Assembly: GCA_019454705.1 (NCBI GenBank)
Contig: JACFNS010000039.1
Span: 1 to 10,522 of the forward strand
DNA: 10,522 nucleotides
Origin: Taibaiella sp.
Lineage (GTDB): Bacteria > Bacteroidota > Bacteroidia > Chitinophagales > Chitinophagaceae
Reading direction: 5' to 3'
This document shows positions 6,458 to 10,522 of the stretch, piece by piece. The notes below the pieces were generated by a model. That model was given only the letters and a program-made list of their open reading frames with translations. It ran no database searches and had not been told where the DNA came from. How positions within the stretch are numbered: position 1 is the first letter of the stretch; every line of letters starts with the position of its first letter. A program made the position numbers and the translations under genes.

Positions 6458-8883
6458 CTAACTATTACCTGCCCTGCTCTTTTCATCTTCTGCGCCACCT
6501 GTGCGCCTGCGGGCCGGGCCTATTTTATTGTTGCCAAAGCGGTAACTGAAAGAGAGGGTTACTTGTCTTGTTTCCCTGTTTACTTCAAAATCTTCACGAT
6601 AAGAAGCATACAACGATGTGGCGCTGGGTGGTGCGGTCCAGAATATGTCCTGGGCGTTCAGGCGCAGTGTGCCGTTGTCTTTCAATATGTTCTTCTGTAT
6701 GCCCGCATTCAGCATCCACATGGGCTGTAAATCCATAAAGCCATATAGTTGCCGCGACTGGTACCATCCTCCCACCTCGGCCCTGAAGCCTTTGGGCAAA
6801 GTGAAGTTATTGGTGATGTTGATATTAAACGCCGGTGCACCATCGCTCAGGTTAGTATTAGCAATAAATCCCCTGTAGTGCGCATAGTACACTACTATAT
6901 TGCTGACATTATTCCACCATTTAGTTATTTGGAAAGGATACGCGCCACTGATAGAATAATTATCAACGCTGGCCAGGTTCTTGTTTGTCTGCACTGTAAC
7001 TGAATCTTCTGTATCGCTGGGCTGTATCACTTCTGTGATATTGTCGCTCGTTACACTGTAGCTCAGCGTGGTTATAAATTTCTTCTTGAAAATATGCGAT
7101 GCCTCTACTGCATAAGTCAGCGCCGGGCGCAGGTAAGGATAGCCTGCACGGTATGTGGTGTTATCTATAAAATACTTAAAGGGGTTAAGCTGCTGGTAGT
7201 TTGGCCGCTGTATCCTCCTGCTCAACGTAAGCCCTAAATCATTTTTGTCATTCACAGCATGTTGTACGGCAAAGCTGGGGAATAGTTGCGTATAAGCGGT
7301 ATTGTAGGTGCTGTCCAGCGTTATTTGCTCAGCGGTTACATTGGTATTCTCCACACGCAGCCCTATCTGTGTACTCCATTTCTCCCATTCTTTGTTCATG
7401 TTAATATACCCGGCATTGATGTTCTCTTTGTAAATAAAATGGTTACTGCGTTTCACATCCAGCTTAAAATCCCCTGTTGTCTTGTCATAAAACAGGGGCT
7501 CATTGTCTGATATCACATAGCTTGCTTTTATACCGCCTTCCAGTTTTGCTTTTGCATTCAGTGGATGCGTATAATCTGCTTTTATGGCATTGATTTGGGT
7601 TCTGCCCGATAAATCGCTGCGCATAAAGTAATCAGGTTGGTATTTATCGCCCGTTGGCAACAGGTACACTGTCTCAAAATTCTGGTTGGCTTTGCTCATG
7701 TAGTCTGCATAATCCACATCCATGCTTAATTGCCTTCCCTGCTCGTTAAAATTATGCCTCAGGTTCAGGTTGCCGGAGTAGTTAAAATAATCCTGCCTGT
7801 GATCGCCGTTTGTATTGAAGTAGTATATCAGGTCATTATTTCCGTTCAACGCGCGCGATCTGTTTTCAGCCAGCTGGTCAAAGCCGGTGGTACCCGCTGT
7901 ACCCGCCACGCCTACGATTGTTTTTTTACCAATACTGTAGTCCAGCCCGAAACTGCCGCTGTGTTCATAGGCATTTTCATAAAGTTGTCCTGCACATAAG
8001 AAAACTGCAGCACGTCAGTATTATCATAAAACTTCCTGTCGAGCATCAGGTGGTTGAACCACCAACGGCGGGAGTAGTTGTAGCTAATATAACTGCTCAC
8101 CTTTTTGTTACGGTAGTTCAGGTTCATCCCGGCGCTATACTTGGGGTACACGCCCTGAGCGTAAGAGGCATTGACACTGCCATTGATGCCCATACGCTGG
8201 TCGCGTTTGGTCACAATATTAATTATACCACCCGTACCTGCTGCATCATACCTGGCACCGGGGTTGCTGATCACTTCTATCTGTTTAATACTGTTGGACG
8301 ACATTCCTTTCAGCATATTCGCCAGGTCCGTGCCCGACACTGCCATCATCTTACCATCAATCATCACGGTTACGCCCTGCTTGCCTTTTATACTGATATT
8401 GTCATTCTGGTCCACTGTTACATTAGGCGACTTTGCCAGTATCTCCATAGCCGACGAACCTGTATTAATAATGCTCCCGTCCACATTTACTATCAGCTTG
8501 TCCGCTTTCACTTCTATCAGTGGTTTCTGTCCGCGTACGGTTAACTCTTTCATTTTATTCGTCTTAGCCTCCAGCATTATGTCCTTCAACTGCATGTTTG
8601 TTTCTGCCACTGTTAAATCCGCGCTATAGGTGTTGTACCCCAGCATAGTTACCTTAAGTTGAAAAGTTCCGGGTGTTACTTCTTCCAAAACAAACCCGCC
8701 TTTATCATCTGTAATTGCCGAACGGACAAGGCTGTTGTCATCATGTTTGAGCAATACTACGGTTGCTGCCACAATGCCCTCGCCATTGTCATCAACTATC
8801 TTACCCGTTACATTAGCTGCGATAGTTGTTGACGCATATCCCATACTGAAGCAACAAAAAAGCAAGAACAAACCGTATTTCAT
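6458..8883 (-). pseudogene. Outer-membrane beta-barrel protein (OMP_b-brl_3 / TonB-receptor-like), split by a frameshift
   Basis: Restored, this would be about 808 residues, normal for the family. ATG 8883 gives a signal peptide (hydrophobic 4-16, cleavage near Ala17-Ala23); a TTG at 8907 in the same frame is less likely. A carboxypeptidase-regulatory-like beta-sandwich follows (VTGKIVDDNGEGIVAATVVL, about 25-100), then a plug-like domain (about 107-225, with VEVISNP-type IEVISNPGARYDAAGTGGIINI), then the barrel to the C-terminal ARRRTGGAEDEKSRAG tail typical of the group. The first frame (8883-7912) runs through VQDNFMKMP and then loses sense, stopping at TAG 7914-7912. The correct continuation, YEHSGSFGLDYSIGKKT, lies in the -1 frame, which stays open to the stop at 6458. 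Adding one base at the CC around 7971-7970 restores the protein. The role would be outer-membrane uptake or binding of an unknown ligand. It may be a recent pseudogene, phase variation, or an assembly error. Confidence 0.85.
7912..7971 (-). other. Frameshift zone: missing base near 7970 and an A7 slippery run at 7927-7921
   Basis: In the upstream frame the codons run ATG AAA ATG CCT ATG AAC; with one extra base after CC they read MKMPYEHSG, which fits the barrel. Before the premature TAG (7914-7912) the frame reads GTA AAA AAA CAA TCG TAG. The heptamer A AAA AAA (7927-7921) is in the exact phase needed for -1 slippage into the downstream open frame (ACA ATC GTA GGC GTG). A short GGTAC/GTACC stem begins 17 nt later, farther away than usual stimulators. 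Confidence 0.7.
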
Positions 8884-8904
8884 CGTTGACTGTTTTAGAC
8901 ATTT

Positions 8905-8912
8905 CAAATGTA
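8905..8912 (-). promoter_or_regulatory. Promoter -7 element TACATTTG of the minus-strand OMP gene
   Basis: On the minus strand TACATTTG (8912 down to 8905) matches the Bacteroidota -7 consensus TAnnTTTG exactly. It lies 21 nt before the ATG at 8883, which also argues against the TTG start at 8907, as that overlaps this element. No convincing -33 TTG is seen at the usual distance. Confidence 0.58.
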
Positions 8913-8920
8913 GGTTGGGT

Positions 8921-8937
8921 GTATATCAATCATATAC
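8921..8937. repeat. Inverted repeat GTATAT-N5-ATATAC, candidate operator
   Basis: GTATAT (8921-8926) and ATATAC (8932-8937) form a perfect 6-bp inverted repeat with a 5-nt spacer. It sits 8 nt upstream of the minus-strand -7 element, between where -7 and -33 would lie, in the 190-bp gap between two divergent genes. That position suits a regulator binding site. The AT-rich arms also allow chance occurrence. Confidence 0.35.
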
Positions 8938-8987
8938 CCCATGTCGGGGGATTTGCATTTTTTGGCATCACTCGTTTAGGGGGAATT

Positions 8988-9016
8988 TTTGTCCGTATTA
9001 TGAAAAGATATTTCTG
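8988..9016 (+). promoter_or_regulatory. Candidate promoter of the propeller protein gene (TTTG-N17-TATTTCTG)
   Basis: TTTG at 8988-8991 and TATTTCTG at 9009-9016 resemble the Bacteroidota -33 and -7 elements. The -7 has one mismatch to TAnnTTTG and the spacer is slightly short. It would give a leader of about 50 nt before the ATG at 9074. No ribosome-binding site is visible. The remaining gap sequence (8938-8987, 9017-9073) shows nothing further that I can name. Confidence 0.35.
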
Positions 9017-9073
9017 TACGCAGTCAAAAACACAAGCTTGTGCGGTTAATCACTTAATTTCACAGTAGTGAAT

Positions 9074-10522
9074 ATGAGAGCCGTATTTTCTTTAATAGCA
9101 TTATGCTGCACACTACAGGTAGCCGCACAACGGTATTCCTTTTACAACCTGAGTGTTGAAAATGGCTTGATACAGTCGCAGGTACAGGCGCTGACACAAG
9201 ACAGGTATGGGCACCTCTGGGTAGGTACATTAGGCGGCATGTCGCGCTACGATGGCGAACATTTTACCAATTACAACGTACGCAACGGTATGCTCGACAA
9301 TAGTTGTAACGCCATCGTTACTGACAAACAGGGCAATATATGGCTGGGCGGACGGGAAGGTTTATCTAAATACAACGGCAGAACATTTGAACATTTTCGC
9401 CTGCAATTGCCCGAGGACAATAACCCGCAGGCTGTGAAAAAAATAATTGCGGCGGCAGACAACAGCTTATGGTGCCATACAGATAAGGCGGTATACGAAG
9501 TGCAGGGCAATAGTATTCGCCCCGTCGCCCTGCCGGACACGGGTATCACTATAACTGCCCTGCTGCCGGAAGGAAACAATCTATGGGTAGCTACCAACAA
9601 CGGCAGGATATACAAAAGAACAGGTAAACAATGGGACAGCATTTTCTACAACTTCCCCGGATTGCCTAAGGCCCCGCTTCGTACCACCCATATATTCAGG
9701 GATAGTAAAAAAAGATTATTGCTTACTACCGGCCATGGCATATTTACCATCAAAAACGACAGTGTAAAACTGATAAGGAGCAACGGCAGCCCTATTGTCA
9801 ATATCCCATTCATATCTATAGCAGAAGACAAGGATGGTGCCCTGTGGCTGGGCAGTACATCCGGCGTGTACAGGCTTACCGATTCTTCTTTCACCTTGTA
9901 CAATAAGAAAAACGGTTTTACCGACAATGCGATTAATACAATAATAGCCGACCGCGAAGGCAGTATATGGTTCGGCTCTAACGGGCAGGGGCTGTACCGC
10001 TTTTCAGGCGCGCAGTTTTCTATTATTGATGAACGCAGCGGGCTGCCCAGTGAGCAGGTAACCAGCTTCGCAGCTACACCTTCAGGCAAATTGTACATAG
10101 GAACATCCGAGGCGGGACTATTCTACTATGACAAGGAAAATATTATACCCATACCGCTGCAATACAAGAATGCGTATATCAGCGCCTTGTATGCCGATAG
10201 CGAATATGATATATGGATAGGAACAGAAAGCAGGGGCCTGTGCAGGTTGAAAGGCGGTGAACGCATTTACTATAACTTACCGGGTGTCAGCCCAAACACT
10301 ACTGTAATATGCCTGTACAAAAATGATGATGGCAACCTGTGGATAGGCATGGGCTCCGGTGCAGTGGTGTACAGCAACAATACTTTTACACCCGTCAAGG
10401 GCATTTCCAAACCTGTATTTGCCTTCGTATCCATAGGGCAGGACAGTATGCTCATAGCGTCAGACAATAAGATATTCCTGTATCACGATAGTACGGTGTC
10501 ATTGTTCACAACAGGTTCAGCC
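9074..10522 (+). CDS. Two-component-regulator-type beta-propeller protein, N-terminal part (gene runs off the right edge)
   Basis: From ATG 9074 the frame is open for 483 codons to the window end. A signal peptide is present (hydrophobic 4-14, likely cleavage near VAAQ, residues 16-19). Then come regulatory-propeller (Reg_prop) repeats of the form D.xG.LW.G...G..ry.g: residues 43-61 (DRYGHLWVGTLGGMSRYDG), 84-102 (DKQGNIWLGGREGLSKYNG), and further blades around 252-260, 293-301, 336-343, 377-383 and 418-425. Such periplasmic propellers usually sense polysaccharide fragments or other ligands and are followed by a Y_Y_Y domain, a membrane helix and a histidine kinase, LytTR/AraC output or GGDEF domain. 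That part lies outside the window, so the output type is unknown. The gene is divergent from the frameshifted outer-membrane gene, which may be its target, though this is only inference. Confidence 0.88.
   Translation, partial: MRAVFSLIALCCTLQVAAQRYSFYNLSVENGLIQSQVQALTQDRYGHLWVGTLGGMSRYDGEHFTNYNVRNGMLDNSCNAIVTDKQGNIWLGGREGLSKYNGRTFEHFRLQLPEDNNPQAVKKIIAAADNSLWCHTDKAVYEVQGNSIRPVALPDTGITITALLPEGNNLWVATNNGRIYKRTGKQWDSIFYNFPGLPKAPLRTTHIFRDSKKRLLLTTGHGIFTIKNDSVKLIRSNGSPIVNIPFISIAEDKDGALWLGSTSGVYRLTDSSFTLYNKKNGFTDNAINTIIADREGSIWFGSNGQGLYRFSGAQFSIIDERSGLPSEQVTSFAATPSGKLYIGTSEAGLFYYDKENIIPIPLQYKNAYISALYADSEYDIWIGTESRGLCRLKGGERIYYNLPGVSPNTTVICLYKNDDGNLWIGMGSGAVVYSNNTFTPVKGISKPVFAFVSIGQDSMLIASDNKIFLYHDSTVSLFTTGSA

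Noticed and set aside
7889..7903. GGTAC/GTACC stem as a frameshift stimulator
   Set aside because: It has only five base pairs and begins 17 nt after the A7 run, farther than the usual 5-9 nt.
6458..7909. Separate 483-residue protein starting at GTG 7909
   Set aside because: Its frame is open and meaningful upstream of that GTG (YEHSGSFGLDYSIGKKT), so it is the continuation of the barrel, not an independent gene.
9271..10098. Minus-strand frames opposite the propeller gene
   Set aside because: The plus-strand frame is open for all 483 codons with regular propeller repeats, so these are antisense shadows.

Overview
The window looks like chromosomal DNA of a Bacteroidota bacterium, plausibly of the Chitinophaga/Sphingobacteria type. 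The signs are a -7 promoter element of the TAnnTTTG type, an outer-membrane beta-barrel protein with an N-terminal carboxypeptidase-regulatory-like domain and a terminal ARRR...EDE tail, a regulatory beta-propeller protein, and signal peptides ending in A|Q. Genus level is inference. I see no tRNA, rRNA, CRISPR array, insertion sequence, integrase or phage gene. Most of the content is ordinary, and I do not claim a new defence or mobile system.

Left part (1-1379): a basic, lysine/asparagine-rich reading frame enters from the left edge and ends 8 nt from the end of a convergent DinB-family gene. The DinB gene is divergent from a gene for a secreted, methionine-rich DUF1579-type protein. The 84-bp gap between the two divergent genes holds a symmetric 8-bp inverted repeat. 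A strong intrinsic terminator closes the DUF1579 gene.

Central part (1392-6424): a promoter directly behind that terminator starts a same-strand series of four genes: a PLP-dependent trans-sulfuration-family enzyme, a PcaF/PaaJ-type thiolase, an outer-membrane porin, and 2-amino-3-carboxymuconate-6-semialdehyde decarboxylase (ACMSD) of the kynurenine (tryptophan) pathway. The gaps are 86, 27 and 40 nt. The last three form a plausible operon for uptake and breakdown of an aromatic or amino-acid-derived substrate. The run ends in two adjacent hairpins, one serving each of the converging transcription units.

Right part (6458-10522): a minus-strand outer-membrane beta-barrel (OMP_b-brl_3/TonB-receptor-like) gene is split by a one-base frameshift near 7970. 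It is annotated as a pseudogene or a possible sequence error. The frame that ends early does so just after an in-phase run of seven A, which could allow -1 slippage. Divergent from it, and running off the right edge, is the N-terminal 483 codons of a two-component-regulator-type beta-propeller protein. The 190-bp divergent gap holds a palindrome and candidate promoters.
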